Positions 32,547 through 45,686 of a stretch of DNA of 64,000 bases are shown piece by piece (position 1 is the first letter of the stretch; each line of letters starts with the position of its first letter). Made by a program: the position numbers and the translations under genes. The notes under the pieces were generated by a model. The model was not told where the DNA came from and did not search any database. It saw only the letters and a program-made list of their open reading frames with translations. Source of the DNA: Enterobacter sp. ENT03 (GTDB lineage: Bacteria; Pseudomonadota; Gammaproteobacteria; Enterobacterales; Enterobacteriaceae); contig NZ_JAHUXA010000002.1 of assembly GCF_019218745.1 (NCBI RefSeq), positions 62,001 through 126,000 of the forward strand. Reading direction: 5' to 3'.

Positions 32547-35321
32547 TTATCCCAGAATTTTACTCGCTTCCCGCCCGACGTTATCCATCTCATCCAGCAG
32601 TTCGAGGAGCTCCGGCTCCAGATCGGCGGCGGGCGTTCCGCTGCGTAACTGATGCTCGATCAGATGGCAGAGGTTTTTCAGCCGTGGCACACCGCTATAG
32701 CCGCAGCTGCCGTGCAGCTTATGAATGGCGTCAACCAGCCCCTCCGGCGCTTCACCTACCAGTTGCTCTTCCACTTTATTGCGGATCTCCGGCAGGAAGG
32801 CGAGCAGCATCTGCAACATCTCGCGAGCCAGATCCGTCTTTCCGGCAGCCTGGCGCAGCGCCAGCTGCCAGTCGAGGGTGACGTTGGGATTCACTGGCGT
32901 TTCCACCGGTTCAGCCACCGGCTGCGGCTCAGGGGGTATCAGCCACTGGCTCACGCCGGGGCCAGGCAGATACCGCAACAGCAGGCTGCGTAACTTATCT
33001 TCTTCAATCGGCTTCGCCAGATAGCCGTTCATGCCAGCGCTGAACAGCTTCTCTTTTTGATCGGCAAGGGCATGGGCGGTGACCGCCACCACCGGCGTTT
33101 GCTGCTGGTGTGGCAACTGACGGATTAACTCGCAGGCGCGAATGCCGTCCATTTCCGGCATCTGAATATCCATCAGGATCAAATCAAACTGCATCTGCCG
33201 CGCCCGGTCGATGGCCTGTTGCCCGCTTTCGCACAGCTCCACCTGCTGCACCTGGTCGTCGAGCAGCGCGCCGATCAGTTTCAGGTTGGCTGGGTTGTCA
33301 TCCACGGCCATTACGCTCATCGCCAGCTTGTCGGCGTTCTCCAGCAGCAGCGGCGCACGGCGGTTGAGGCGGCAATATTCCGTCAGCGCGGGCAGCAGTC
33401 GCGCCGCGGTGAGCGGTTTAAGCAGGCAGGCTGCCGCGCCATTTTGTTTCAGATCCTCGGCATTGATTTGCGCATGGCAGGGCAGCGCCAGCAGCAGGAA
33501 GTCGGTCATCTGCGCCGCTTTCGCCAGCCGGGTATGCTGCATGGTCAGCGGCTCCTGCAACGTCACCGGCACCGCCAGCAGCAGAATATCGTAATGATCC
33601 TCCGGCAGCCCTGACAGCGTCGGGCTGTAGATCACCTCCAGCGGCGTGCTGCTGAGTAAATCCAGCGTGCTTTGCGCCGCCGCCGCGTTCGGCTCAATAT
33701 AGGCCAGCCGTTTCCCGGCCAGGCACAGGGTTGATGGCCCTTCGCCAATGACGTTTGGATTAAGATCCAGATTGATATGGAACCAGAAAGTGGATCCGCG
33801 CTGCGGCTGGCTATGGAAGGAAATATCGCCGCCCATTTCTTTCACCAGTTTTTGCGTGATCACAAGCCCCAGTCCGGTACCGCCATGACGCCGGGAAATG
33901 CTGGCATCCGCCTGACGGAACGCCTGGAAGAGCCGCGACTGATCGCGCTCAGGGATCCCGATGCCGGTGTCGCGGATCTGCACCTCGATCTGCACTTTGT
34001 TATTACTGATCGAGCGTTTTTCCACCACCACATCAATATTGCCGTTTTCGGTAAACTTAATGGCGTTGCCGACCAGATTCGTGATCACCTGCTGCAAACG
34101 CAGCGGATCGCCAATGACGTTGTCCGGGACGTCGTTCTTGATGTTCAGCGTCAGCTCAAGGCCCTTATCGTGGGCGGAGTGCGCCAGCAGCGTGACCACT
34201 TCATCCAGCGCGTTGCGCAGCGGGAACGGAATGCTTTCAAGGATCAGCTTACCTGCTTCAAGCTTCGAGAAATCAAGCACATCGTTGATGATGGTCAGCA
34301 AATTATTGGCGGAGCGCTCAATGGTGTGCAGATGATCTTTTTGGGTAGGCGTCAGCTCGGATTTCAGCGTCAGGCGCGTAAAGCCGATCACGCCGTTAAG
34401 CGGGGTGCGCAGCTCGTGGGACATATTCGCCAGAAACTCGGATTTAATCCGCGCTGCTTCCTGCGCTCGCTTCTTCGCCAGATCCAGCTCGACGTTTTGG
34501 ATCTCCATCTGTTCGAGGGTTTCCCGTAGATCGGAAGTGGCCTGATCGATATTGTGCTGCATCTCTTCGTGATAGGCCGCCAGCGACATCGCCATCGAGT
34601 TGATGCCGTTTTTCAGCATATCCAGCTCGCCCAACATGAAACCTTCCACGCGGCTGTCCAGCTGGCCGCGACGTATACGGTCAACGGTATTCACCATATT
34701 GCGGATCGGCCCGGTCACGTCGCGCATCAGCCGCCAGCCGAAAATCAGGGCGATGCCGATACAGAACAGCATCATTACGCTGGAAACAAAGATCTCTTTG
34801 TACTGCTGTAGCCGTACGGAACGCAGATCCAGTTCCAGCGCCACATAGCCCAACATATTGTTCGCCTGCTTGGCATCCGCCGTGGAAGATTCGTCAGGTG
34901 AATACCTTTCTGAGATAATCGGCGTGCGCAGGATCATAAAATCACCGTGGCGCACCACGCTTAAGCGGCGCGGAAACGGCGTGCCTTTCGACAGTTTTAG
35001 CTCGTCCGGATCGAGATGAAAATTTGAGGTAACAAACAGATTGTTATGCTCATCATAGATGGAGATCGCCCGCACGATGTCTGAGTGGCGGCGGTGCAAC
35101 ACGCTGATAAGCTGCTCGATTGACTCCCGGTTTTGCAGGTTCATGCCATATTCGCTGGAGACGGCGAGCGGCTCGATAATACTGGCACCGGCATCTTCAA
35201 GCTGACGCTGTAAGTCATTGTAGCGATGGACAACAAAGAAGATGCTGAGCAACAAACCGATCAGTACGGTAGGGGCCAGAATCAAAATCATCATGCGCGC
35301 GCGCAGGCTGTAGTTGGTCAT
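32547..35321 (-). CDS. barA: Hybrid sensor histidine kinase BarA
   Basis: BarA is the tripartite kinase that phosphorylates UvrY in response to short-chain carboxylates and so turns on csrB and csrC. It is 924 residues. Membrane segments lie at about 10-31 and 176-198 around a periplasmic loop, followed by a HAMP linker, HisKA with His302 in [14 protein letters not shown], the ATPase ([15 protein letters not shown]), a receiver with Asp718 in [13 protein letters not shown], and an HPt domain with His867 in [12 protein letters not shown]302 and D718 keep the E. coli numbers; the six extra residues are between receiver and HPt. It is divergent from rlmD. Confidence 0.97.
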   Translation of the reverse strand: MTNYSLRARMMILILAPTVLIGLLLSIFFVVHRYNDLQRQLEDAGASIIEPLAVSSEYGMNLQNRESIEQLISVLHRRHSDIVRAISIYDEHNNLFVTSNFHLDPDELKLSKGTPFPRRLSVVRHGDFMILRTPIISERYSPDESSTADAKQANNMLGYVALELDLRSVRLQQYKEIFVSSVMMLFCIGIALIFGWRLMRDVTGPIRNMVNTVDRIRRGQLDSRVEGFMLGELDMLKNGINSMAMSLAAYHEEMQHNIDQATSDLRETLEQMEIQNVELDLAKKRAQEAARIKSEFLANMSHELRTPLNGVIGFTRLTLKSELTPTQKDHLHTIERSANNLLTIINDVLDFSKLEAGKLILESIPFPLRNALDEVVTLLAHSAHDKGLELTLNIKNDVPDNVIGDPLRLQQVITNLVGNAIKFTENGNIDVVVEKRSISNNKVQIEVQIRDTGIGIPERDQSRLFQAFRQADASISRRHGGTGLGLVITQKLVKEMGGDISFHSQPQRGSTFWFHINLDLNPNVIGEGPSTLCLAGKRLAYIEPNAAAAQSTLDLLSSTPLEVIYSPTLSGLPEDHYDILLLAVPVTLQEPLTMQHTRLAKAAQMTDFLLLALPCHAQINAEDLKQNGAAACLLKPLTAARLLPALTEYCRLNRRAPLLLENADKLAMSVMAVDDNPANLKLIGALLDDQVQQVELCESGQQAIDRARQMQFDLILMDIQMPEMDGIRACELIRQLPHQQQTPVVAVTAHALADQKEKLFSAGMNGYLAKPIEEDKLRSLLLRYLPGPGVSQWLIPPEPQPVAEPVETPVNPNVTLDWQLALRQAAGKTDLAREMLQMLLAFLPEIRNKVEEQLVGEAPEGLVDAIHKLHGSCGYSGVPRLKNLCHLIEHQLRSGTPAADLEPELLELLDEMDNVGREASKILG

Positions 35322-35378
35322 GGAGTTCCGTTATGGGACAATTAGGGCAATTATGTTTGATTGAGAAAATTCCCGGCA

Positions 35379-36692
35379 ATGGCGCAATTCTACTCTGCAA
35401 AACGACGCGTGGCGACGCGTCAGATCATAACTGTTGAAGTGAGCGACCTCGATCCCTTTGGTCAGGGCGTGGCTCGTCACAACGGTAAAGCGCTGTTTAT
35501 TCCAGGTCTGTTGCCTGGCGAACGGGCGGAAATCATTCTGACGGAAGACAAACGTCAGTATGCCCGCGGGCAGGTTAAGCGTCGTCTTAACGATAGCCCG
35601 GAACGGGAAACGCCGCTGTGCCCGCATTTTGGCGTCTGCGGCGGCTGTCAGCAGCAACACGCCAGCGTGGAGCTGCAACAGCGCAGTAAACGCAGTGCGC
35701 TGGCGCGCATGATGAAGCGCGACGTGGACGAGGTGATTGCTGATAAGCCCTGGGGCTATCGTCGTCGTGCCCGTCTGAGCCTGAACGTGGCGGCCAAAAG
35801 CCAGCAACTGGAAATGGGGTTTCGCAAGGCCGGTTCAAATGAAATCATCGACGTGAAGCGTTGCCCGGTTTTGGTGCCCCGTCTTGAGGCACTGCTGCCA
35901 TTATTGCGCAATTGCCTCCAGACGCTGGACAATCCGCAGCATCTCGGGCATGTCGAACTGGTGCAGGCCGACAACGGCCCGCTGCTGGTATTGCGTCATA
36001 CCGCGCCGTTAAGCGCGCAGGATCATGAAAAACTGGAACGCTTTTCGCATTCCGAGGACGTGGCGCTGTTTCTTGCGCCACAAAGCGACATACTGCAACC
36101 CGTCACCGGTGAAGCGCCCTGGTACACGTCGGGTGGACTGCGCTTAACCTTCAGCCCGCGCGATTTCATTCAGGTGAATGATGGCGTTAATCAGCAGATG
36201 GTGGCAAAAGCGCTGGCATGGCTGGAAATCACCGCCACCGATCGGGTGCTGGATCTGTTCTGCGGAATGGGCAATTTTACCCTGCCGCTGGCAACACGCG
36301 CCGCGAGCGTGGTGGGTGTGGAAGGTGTCGAGGCGCTGGTGGAAAAAGGCCGGCAGAACGCCGAACAGAATGCGTTGCACAATGTGACATTTTTTCATGA
36401 AAACCTGGAAGAAGATGTCACGATGCAGCCCTGGGCGCGCCACGGAATAGACAAAGTGCTGCTCGATCCGGCGCGCGCAGGTGCGCCAGGCGTGATGGCA
36501 CACATTATAAAACTTGCTCCGTCAAAAGTAGTCTATGTTTCCTGTAACCCGGCCACGCTTGCCCGCGACAGTGAAGCATTATTAAATGCGGGGTACCAGA
36601 TTCAGCGGCTGGCGATGCTGGACATGTTCCCGCACACTGGGCATCTGGAATCTATGGTGTTATTTGCACGCAGTGTGAGCACAGGTAATTAA
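35379..36692 (+). CDS. rlmD: 23S rRNA m5U1939 methyltransferase
   Basis: RlmD (RumA) puts the methyl on C5 of U1939 using SAM and carries a [4Fe-4S] cluster. It is 437 residues from ATG 35379 ([10 protein letters not shown]). It has a TRAM domain near residues 12-68, cluster cysteines [14 protein letters not shown] plus a later Cys, the SAM site [16 protein letters not shown], and the nucleophile region [13 protein letters not shown]. An in-frame ATG 18 bases upstream is possible but not family-like. relA follows after 48 bp. Confidence 0.95.
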   Translation: MAQFYSAKRRVATRQIITVEVSDLDPFGQGVARHNGKALFIPGLLPGERAEIILTEDKRQYARGQVKRRLNDSPERETPLCPHFGVCGGCQQQHASVELQQRSKRSALARMMKRDVDEVIADKPWGYRRRARLSLNVAAKSQQLEMGFRKAGSNEIIDVKRCPVLVPRLEALLPLLRNCLQTLDNPQHLGHVELVQADNGPLLVLRHTAPLSAQDHEKLERFSHSEDVALFLAPQSDILQPVTGEAPWYTSGGLRLTFSPRDFIQVNDGVNQQMVAKALAWLEITATDRVLDLFCGMGNFTLPLATRAASVVGVEGVEALVEKGRQNAEQNALHNVTFFHENLEEDVTMQPWARHGIDKVLLDPARAGAPGVMAHIIKLAPSKVVYVSCNPATLARDSEALLNAGYQIQRLAMLDMFPHTGHLESMVLFARSVSTGN

Positions 36693-36740
36693 CTTCGGCT
36701 TGTCGAATTCGACAGGCTTCGTCCCTGAAAGGAGAGGACA

Positions 36741-38984
36741 ATGGTTGCGGTAAGAAGTGCACATCTTAATCGGGCAGGAGAATTCGATTCAGAAAAATGG
36801 ATCGCCAGTCTGGGAATATCCAGTCAGCCCTCGTGTGACCGCTTAGCCGAAACCTGGGCGTACTGCCTGCAACAAACCCAGGGCCATCCTGACGCCGATC
36901 TGCTGCTGTGGCGCGGCGTCGAGATGGTTGAAATCCTCTCCATGTTAAGCATGGATATTGAAACGCTGCGTGCAGCGCTGCTGTTCCCGCTGGCTGACGC
37001 CAACGTGGTCAGCGAAGACGTGCTGCAGGAAAGCGTCGGCAAAGCCATTGTCGATCTGATCCACGGCGTGCGCGATATGGCCGCCATTCGCCAGCTGAAA
37101 GCGGCGCATAACGATTCCGTCTCTTCTGAACAGGTGGATAACGTCCGCCGTATGCTACTGGCGATGGTTGACGATTTCCGCTGCGTGGTGATTAAACTCG
37201 CCGAGCGCGTGGCGCATCTGCGGGAAGTGAAAGACTCGCCGGAAGATGAACGCGTGCTGGCGGCGAAAGAGTGCACCAACATCTATGCGCCGCTGGCGAA
37301 CCGGTTAGGCATCGGTCAACTGAAATGGGAGCTGGAAGACTACTGCTTCCGCTACCTGCATCCGGATGAATACAAGCGCATCGCCAAACTGCTGCATGAG
37401 CGCCGTATCGACCGTGAACATTACATTGATGAATTCGTCGGCCACCTGCGCGCGGAAATGAAAACCGAGGGCGTGAAGGCGGAGGTGTATGGCCGCCCGA
37501 AGCACATCTACAGCATCTGGCGCAAAATGCAGAAAAAACAGCTCGCCTTTGACGAGCTGTTTGACGTGCGCGCGGTGCGCATTGTGGCCGAGCGGTTGCA
37601 GGACTGCTACGCGGCTCTTGGGATCGTGCACACCCATTATCGCCACCTGCCCGACGAGTTCGACGACTACGTTGCCAACCCGAAACCCAACGGCTATCAG
37701 TCTATTCACACTGTCGTGCTGGGGCCGGGCGGTAAAACCGTTGAGATCCAGATCCGTACCCGCCAGATGCATGAAGATGCCGAACTGGGCGTGGCGGCGC
37801 ACTGGAAATACAAAGAAGGCGCTGCCGCCACCGGCGCGCGCGCAACCGGCCATGAAGATCGTATCGCCTGGCTGCGTAAGCTTATCGCCTGGCAGGAAGA
37901 GATGGCCGATTCCGGCGAAATGCTCGACGAAGTGCGCAGTCAGGTGTTCGACGACCGCGTTTACGTGTTTACGCCAAAAGGCGATGTGGTCGATCTGCCG
38001 GCAGGCTCCACGCCGCTCGACTTTGCCTACCACATTCACAGTGATGTCGGTCATCGCTGCATCGGGGCGAAAATCGGCGGGCGTATCGTACCCTTTACCT
38101 ATCAGCTACAGATGGGCGATCAGATCGAGATCATCACCCAGAAGCAGCCGAACCCCAGCCGCGACTGGCTGAACCCGAACCTTGGCTATGTAACCACCAG
38201 CCGTGGGCGCGCCAAGATCCATAACTGGTTCCGCAAACAGGATCGCGATAAAAACATTCTTGCCGGGCGGCAGATCCTCGATGACGAGCTTGAACATTTG
38301 GGGATCAGCCTGAAAGAGGCGGAAAAACAGCTGCTGCCGCGCTACAACTTTAACGAAGTGGAAGAGCTGCTGGCGGCCATCGGCGGCGGCGATATTCGCC
38401 TTAACCAGATGGTTAACTTCTTACAGGCGCAGTTCAATAAACCGAGCGCCGAAGAGCAGGATGCCGCTGCGCTTAAGCAGTTGCAGCAGAAAACCTGGGC
38501 ACCGCCGCATCGTAACACCAATAAAGACAAAGGCCGCGTAGTGGTGGAGGGCGTCGGTAACCTGATGCACCATATCGCCCGCTGCTGCCAGCCGATCCCC
38601 GGCGACGAGATCACCGGCTTCATCACCCAGGGCCGCGGTATTTCTATTCACCGCGCCGACTGCGATCAGCTGACCGAGTTGCAGTCCCACGCGCCGGAAC
38701 GCATTGTCGACGCGGTATGGGGCGAAAGCTATTCGGCGGGCTATTCGCTGGTGGTGCGCGTCACGGCTAACGATCGCAGCGGCCTGTTGCGCGACATCAC
38801 GACCATTCTTGCCAATGAGAAGGTCAACGTGCTGGGCGTGGCGAGCCGCAGCGACACCAAACAGCAGCTGGCGACCATCGATATGAACATCGAAATCTAC
38901 AATCTGCAGGTGCTTGGTCGCGTCCTCGGCAAACTGAATCAGGTGCCGGATGTGATCGACGCGCGCCGCCTGCACGGCGGTTAA
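36741..38984 (+). CDS. relA: (p)ppGpp synthetase I
   Basis: RelA makes pppGpp from ATP and GTP on ribosomes with uncharged tRNA, setting off the stringent response. It is 747 residues (E. coli 744). The pseudo-hydrolase domain has the FPLADANVVSED sequence in place of the HD motif. The synthetase domain (GRPKHIYSIWRKMQ, FDVRAVRIV, NGYQSIHT), the TGS domain (about residue 405 on, VYVFTPKGDVVDLP), the Cys-rich zinc-finger domain (HHIARCCQPIPGD) and the C-terminal ACT/RRM domain follow in order. The ribosome site AAAGGAGAGG precedes the ATG. Confidence 0.98.
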   Translation: MVAVRSAHLNRAGEFDSEKWIASLGISSQPSCDRLAETWAYCLQQTQGHPDADLLLWRGVEMVEILSMLSMDIETLRAALLFPLADANVVSEDVLQESVGKAIVDLIHGVRDMAAIRQLKAAHNDSVSSEQVDNVRRMLLAMVDDFRCVVIKLAERVAHLREVKDSPEDERVLAAKECTNIYAPLANRLGIGQLKWELEDYCFRYLHPDEYKRIAKLLHERRIDREHYIDEFVGHLRAEMKTEGVKAEVYGRPKHIYSIWRKMQKKQLAFDELFDVRAVRIVAERLQDCYAALGIVHTHYRHLPDEFDDYVANPKPNGYQSIHTVVLGPGGKTVEIQIRTRQMHEDAELGVAAHWKYKEGAAATGARATGHEDRIAWLRKLIAWQEEMADSGEMLDEVRSQVFDDRVYVFTPKGDVVDLPAGSTPLDFAYHIHSDVGHRCIGAKIGGRIVPFTYQLQMGDQIEIITQKQPNPSRDWLNPNLGYVTTSRGRAKIHNWFRKQDRDKNILAGRQILDDELEHLGISLKEAEKQLLPRYNFNEVEELLAAIGGGDIRLNQMVNFLQAQFNKPSAEEQDAAALKQLQQKTWAPPHRNTNKDKGRVVVEGVGNLMHHIARCCQPIPGDEITGFITQGRGISIHRADCDQLTELQSHAPERIVDAVWGESYSAGYSLVVRVTANDRSGLLRDITTILANEKVNVLGVASRSDTKQQLATIDMNIEIYNLQVLGRVLGKLNQVPDVIDARRLHGG

Positions 38985-38996
38985 CTTTACTTTTCC

Positions 38997-39031
38997 GGCC
39001 CGATGGCATGTTGCTGTCGGGCCTGTTTTTT
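38997..39031 (+). terminator. Terminator after relA
   Basis: GGCCCGA / TCGGGCC with a 13-base loop is followed by TGTTTTTTT. It occupies most of the 60-bp gap between relA and mazG, where E. coli has mazEF. Confidence 0.75.
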
Positions 39032-39044
39032 TCAGGATATTCCA

Positions 39045-39836
39045 ATGACTCAAATTGATCGCCTGCTGGGCATCATGCAACGCCTGCGCGACCCGGAAAA
39101 CGGCTGTCCGTGGGATAAAGAGCAGACCTATGCCACCATCGCGCCTTACACCCTCGAAGAAACCTATGAAGTGCTTGATGCGATTTCCCGGGAAGACTTT
39201 GATGATTTGCGCGGTGAGCTGGGCGACCTGCTGTTCCAGGTGGTGTTTTACGCCCAGATGGCGCAGGAAGAGGGGCGTTTTGACTTCAATGATATTTGCG
39301 CGGCCATTAGCGATAAGCTTGAGCGCCGCCACCCGCATATTTTTGGCGATGCCACCGCTGGCAACAGCACGGAAGTGTTAGCCCGCTGGGAGCAAATTAA
39401 GCACGAAGAGCGCGCTGAAAAAGCGCAGCACTCGGCGCTGGACGATATTCCGCACAGCTTCCCGGCACTGATGCGCGCACATAAAATTCAGAAACGCTGT
39501 GCCACGGTTGGCTTCGACTGGAACTCCATCGGTCCGGTACTGGAAAAAGTTTACGAAGAGATCGACGAAGTGATGGATGAGGCGAAACAGGCTGTTGTCG
39601 ATCAGGCGCGGGTGGAGGAAGAGATGGGCGATTTGCTGTTCGCCACGGTGAATTTATCCCGTCATCTAGGGGTGAAAGCGGAAGTGGCGCTGCAAAAAGC
39701 GAACCTCAAATTTGAGCGACGTTTCCGGGAAGTGGAGCGCATTGTGGCGTCCCGCGGGCTGACCATGACCGGCGTTGATCTCGAAACGATGGAAGAAGTC
39801 TGGCAGCAGGTAAAACGGCAGGAATCTGATCTCTAA
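39045..39836 (+). CDS. mazG: Nucleoside triphosphate pyrophosphohydrolase MazG
   Basis: MazG hydrolyses NTPs and dNTPs to monophosphates and lowers ppGpp levels in starved E. coli. It is 263 residues, exact E. coli length, with two MazG folds; each has the metal-binding EExxE/ExxD pattern (EETYEVLDAI...ELGDLLFQVVF and EEIDEVMDEA...EEMGDLLFATVN). The start at 39045 matches the family; an open extension to 39003 crosses the relA terminator. mazEF is absent. Confidence 0.96.
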   Translation: MTQIDRLLGIMQRLRDPENGCPWDKEQTYATIAPYTLEETYEVLDAISREDFDDLRGELGDLLFQVVFYAQMAQEEGRFDFNDICAAISDKLERRHPHIFGDATAGNSTEVLARWEQIKHEERAEKAQHSALDDIPHSFPALMRAHKIQKRCATVGFDWNSIGPVLEKVYEEIDEVMDEAKQAVVDQARVEEEMGDLLFATVNLSRHLGVKAEVALQKANLKFERRFREVERIVASRGLTMTGVDLETMEEVWQQVKRQESDL

Positions 39837-39848
39837 CGAGTTTTGCAG

Positions 39849-39892
39849 ATCAAGCGCGATTTGTGTGATTTTTTAAATAACAAGCGCTTGAT
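39849..39892. other. Inverted repeat downstream of mazG
   Basis: ATCAAGCGC (39849-39857) and GCGCTTGAT (39884-39892) are perfect 9-bp arms around an A/T-rich 26-base loop. It could be an mRNA end hairpin for mazG or a regulatory site upstream of pyrG. There is no T-run after it. Confidence 0.4.
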
Positions 39893-39971
39893 TTGCGTCA
39901 AAAACATTTAGCCAAAAGCGGCTATTTTCTCACTCCTTATCAATGTCAGAACCTGTGGAAGAGGAGGAAGA

Positions 39972-43078
<3,107 letters not shown>

Positions 43079-43098
43079 TCCCCTGACTGACGTTCTTT

Positions 43099-43128
43099 AA
43101 AAAAACCCGCTTCGGCGGGTTTTTTTTG
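43099..43128. terminator. Terminator of eno (bidirectional)
   Basis: AACCCGC-TTC-GGCGGGTT is flanked by A and T runs on its two sides, so it can end both eno and the opposing RpiR-family gene. Confidence 0.85.
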
Positions 43129-43132
43129 GTCT

Positions 43133-43957
43133 TTACAGCAGCAGCGGCAAGGTCGCGCTGGCGGTTTGCTGGCTGGTATCGCTGTAATGCGCGTCCTGAG
43201 ACATCAGGGCGGTGATCAGCAGTTCCACCAGCAGCATCGCCCCCACTTTGGCATTCAACGCCCCGGCGCTGAGCGGTCCTTCAGGTTTTGCCGCCACCAG
43301 CAGCATATCGCTTATCGACGCCAGCGGGCTGCGCGGTGTATTGCTTAACGCCAGCACCGTCGCCCCGCGCTTACGCGCCAGTTTCACCACATGCAGCAAA
43401 TCGCGCGTAGAGCCGGAACTGGAAATCGCGATCACCAGCTCATCACTGCCGAGCGTCGTGGCATTCATCGCCGCACGATGCATGTCGCTGAACAGCTGCG
43501 CGGTTTTGCCGAGGCGTAAAAGTTTGTAGTGCAGGTACTCCCCGATGATGGCGCTGGCTGCCACGCCATAAATCTGCACCGTGCGTGCCTGGTGTAGTTT
43601 CACCGCTGCTCTGGCAAGCACCTCGCGATCCAGTAGCGTGGCTGTATCGCGCAGGGCCATCACTGATTCTTCCACCAGCGTATCAATCTCATCACCCTGT
43701 TCACGCGGCGCACCGGCGCGTTGCACATCCAGCGCCAGCGCCATTTTAAATTCGGTATAGCCTTTGCAGCCCAACATACGGCATAAGCGCGTTACGCTGG
43801 CTTCGCTGGTGGTGCTCTCCCGTGCCAGCTCGGTAATGGTCTGATAAAGCACGCGGGAAGGTTCCGCGAGGATGTACTCCGTCAACTTCTGCTGCGTGGG
43901 GCTGTACCCCGACATACCCTGGCGAAGGCGCAGCAGCACATTTTCATTGTCAGACAT
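43133..43957 (-). CDS. MurR/RpiR-family transcriptional regulator
   Basis: This 274-residue protein has an N-terminal RpiR-type HTH (ITELARESTTSEASVTRLCRMLGCKGYTEFKMAL, about residues 33-68) and a C-terminal SIS sugar-phosphate-binding domain (AVKLHQARTVQIYGVAASAIIGEYL, VIAISSSGSTRDLLHVV). Such regulators sense phosphosugars and control the adjacent catabolic genes. I chose ATG 43957 (MSDNENVLLRL) with AAAGGATC upstream; an open extension to 44023 is not family-like. It is divergent from the PTS-nanE operon. The likely effector is an amino-sugar phosphate, by inference from nanE. Confidence 0.88.
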   Translation of the reverse strand: MSDNENVLLRLRQGMSGYSPTQQKLTEYILAEPSRVLYQTITELARESTTSEASVTRLCRMLGCKGYTEFKMALALDVQRAGAPREQGDEIDTLVEESVMALRDTATLLDREVLARAAVKLHQARTVQIYGVAASAIIGEYLHYKLLRLGKTAQLFSDMHRAAMNATTLGSDELVIAISSSGSTRDLLHVVKLARKRGATVLALSNTPRSPLASISDMLLVAAKPEGPLSAGALNAKVGAMLLVELLITALMSQDAHYSDTSQQTASATLPLLL

Positions 43958-44061
43958 TCCGGGATCCTTTACGTCGTTGATACCCGATAGTGTGGCGGAA
44001 AGAGGGGATCGGTTGCCAGTCATTTTAAAATAGTATGATCCGCTTCTGACTTTTTGATGAT

Positions 44062-44101
44062 AATTTTCATTTTATTATTTTTTTATGGTAAAAATTTTCA
44101 T
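44062..44101. promoter_or_regulatory. Candidate RpiR operator, direct repeats
   Basis: AATTTTCAT occurs twice (44062-44070 and 44093-44101), 31 bp apart or about three helical turns, in the A/T-rich gap between the divergent regulator and PTS genes. Adjacent TGATGAT and CATCA give them weak dyad character. This is a position-based candidate only. Confidence 0.3.
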
Positions 44102-44127
44102 CAACACGCAGCGAGCGGAGAAAGAGC

Positions 44128-45537
44128 ATGACAATATTCAGTGGCGCATCCTCTGGGGGATGGTTTGAAAAAGCACAGCGTTTTGGTAAATCCTTTATGC
44201 TGCCGATTGCGATCCTTCCGGCGGCGGGCTTGCTGCTCGGCATCGGCGGCGCGCTGTCAAATCCGAATACGCTGACGGCGTATCCTTTTCTCGACGTAGC
44301 CTGGCTACAGGCGATTTTCACTGTCATGAGCAGCGCCGGGGCGATTGTGTTTGCCAACCTGTCGGTACTGTTTGCGGTGGGCGTGGCGGTCGGGCTGGCG
44401 AAAACCGATAAGGGCACGGCAGGACTGGCCGCGCTGCTGGCTTATCTGGTGATGAATGCCACCATCAACGCCTTACTGATCCTCACCGGTACGCTGGCAA
44501 GCAGCGATCCCGGCGCAGTCGGGCAGGGCATGACTCTGGGGATCCAGACGCTGGAAACCGGCGTTTTTGGCGGCGTGGTCATCGGCCTCGTCACCTGCGC
44601 GCTGCATCACCGCTTTAACAAGATCGCGCTACCACAGTTCCTCGGCTTTTTCGGCGGCTCGCGCTTCGTGCCCATTATCAGCTCGCTGGCGGCGATCCTC
44701 GTCGGTGCCATCATGACGGTGGTCTGGCCGCATTTTCAAAAGCTGATCTTCGGCCTTGGCGGGCTGGTGGACGCTACCGGTTATCTCGGTACGTTGCTGT
44801 ACGGTTTTATTTTGCGCATGCTTGGCCCGTTCGGGCTGCACCACATCTTCTATCTGCCGTTCTGGACCACGGCGCTGGGCGGCAGCGAGATCGTCAATGG
44901 CCAGCTGGTCGAAGGTACGCAGCGGATCTTCTTCGCCCAGCTTGCTGACCCCGCCACACAGCAGTTTTACGAAGGCACCTCACGCTTTATGTCCGGTCGC
45001 TTCATCACCATGATGTTCGGGCTGGTAGGGGCTTGTCTGGCGATGTACCACACCGCAAAACCCGAGAACAAAAAACGCGTAGCGGGCCTGCTGATCTCGG
45101 CGGCGCTAACGTCGTTTCTAACCGGTATTACTGAACCCATTGAGTTTTCGTTCTTGTTTGTCGCGCCGGTGCTCTACGTCCTGCATGCGTTCTTTGACGG
45201 GCTGGCTTTCATGCTGGCGCATATGCTGCACATTACTATCGGGCAGACGTTTTCCGGCGGCTTTATCGACTTCGTGCTGTTCGGCATTTTGCAGGGCGAA
45301 GCGAAAACCCACTGGCTTTATGTGCCGATGGTCGGCATTCCGTGGTTCTTCCTTTACTACTTCACCTTCCGCTTCCTGATCACCCGCTTCAATTTCCTCA
45401 CGCCGGGCCGGGAAAAAGAGCAGGTTGGGCAGCTGTCTGCCGTCAGCGGCACCCAACGGGCCGAGGCCATCGTGGCGGCGCTGGGGGGCGGGACAATCTT
45501 GAAGAGGTCGATTGTTGCGCCACACGCCTGCGTGTGA
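44128..45537 (+). CDS. PTS permease EIIC (glucose/amino-sugar type), EIIB out of frame
   Basis: The 469-residue frame contains a complete EIIC of the glucose superfamily: PIAILPAAGLLLGIGGAL near residue 25, about ten membrane segments, and the substrate-site motif TGITEPIEFSFLFVAP near residue 332. After TQRAEAIVAALGG the frame changes to unrelated sequence and stops at 45537, whereas the -1 frame continues with a normal EIIB domain. The break is at a run of six G (45483-45488); seven would restore the fusion. The next gene makes a NanE-like epimerase, so an N-acetylated amino sugar such as ManNAc is the likely substrate. Could be a mutation, a phase-variable tract, slippage or a sequence error. 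Confidence 0.85.
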   Translation: MTIFSGASSGGWFEKAQRFGKSFMLPIAILPAAGLLLGIGGALSNPNTLTAYPFLDVAWLQAIFTVMSSAGAIVFANLSVLFAVGVAVGLAKTDKGTAGLAALLAYLVMNATINALLILTGTLASSDPGAVGQGMTLGIQTLETGVFGGVVIGLVTCALHHRFNKIALPQFLGFFGGSRFVPIISSLAAILVGAIMTVVWPHFQKLIFGLGGLVDATGYLGTLLYGFILRMLGPFGLHHIFYLPFWTTALGGSEIVNGQLVEGTQRIFFAQLADPATQQFYEGTSRFMSGRFITMMFGLVGACLAMYHTAKPENKKRVAGLLISAALTSFLTGITEPIEFSFLFVAPVLYVLHAFFDGLAFMLAHMLHITIGQTFSGGFIDFVLFGILQGEAKTHWLYVPMVGIPWFFLYYFTFRFLITRFNFLTPGREKEQVGQLSAVSGTQRAEAIVAALGGGTILKRSIVAPHACV

Positions 45538-45686
45538 CGGTGAAAGCAGGCAGCCAGGTAGACGAACCCGCCCTGAAAGCCACAGGCGCGCGCGGGGTGA
45601 TCGTTCGCGGCAATGGGGTTCAGGTGATTTACGGGCCGCACGTCACCATCATCAAAAACGAAATGGAAGAGATGTTAGCGTTATGA
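45472..45686 (+). pseudogene. EIIB domain of the PTS permease, in the shifted frame
   Basis: Read in the frame one base back from the EIIC frame, the sequence gives GGRDNLEEVDCCATRLRVTV and continues about 50 residues to a TGA at 45684-45686. This is a full EIIB domain of the glucose family: the second Cys of VDCCATRLR is the phosphorylated residue. It has no start or ribosome site of its own, so it needs the upstream frame. Its stop overlaps the ATG of the epimerase gene (ATGA), which shows that this was the original reading frame of the permease. Confidence 0.85.

Noticed and set aside
45472..45686. EIIB as a separate, independently translated gene
   Set aside because: No start codon or ribosome site in its frame near the domain border; it reads as the displaced end of the permease.
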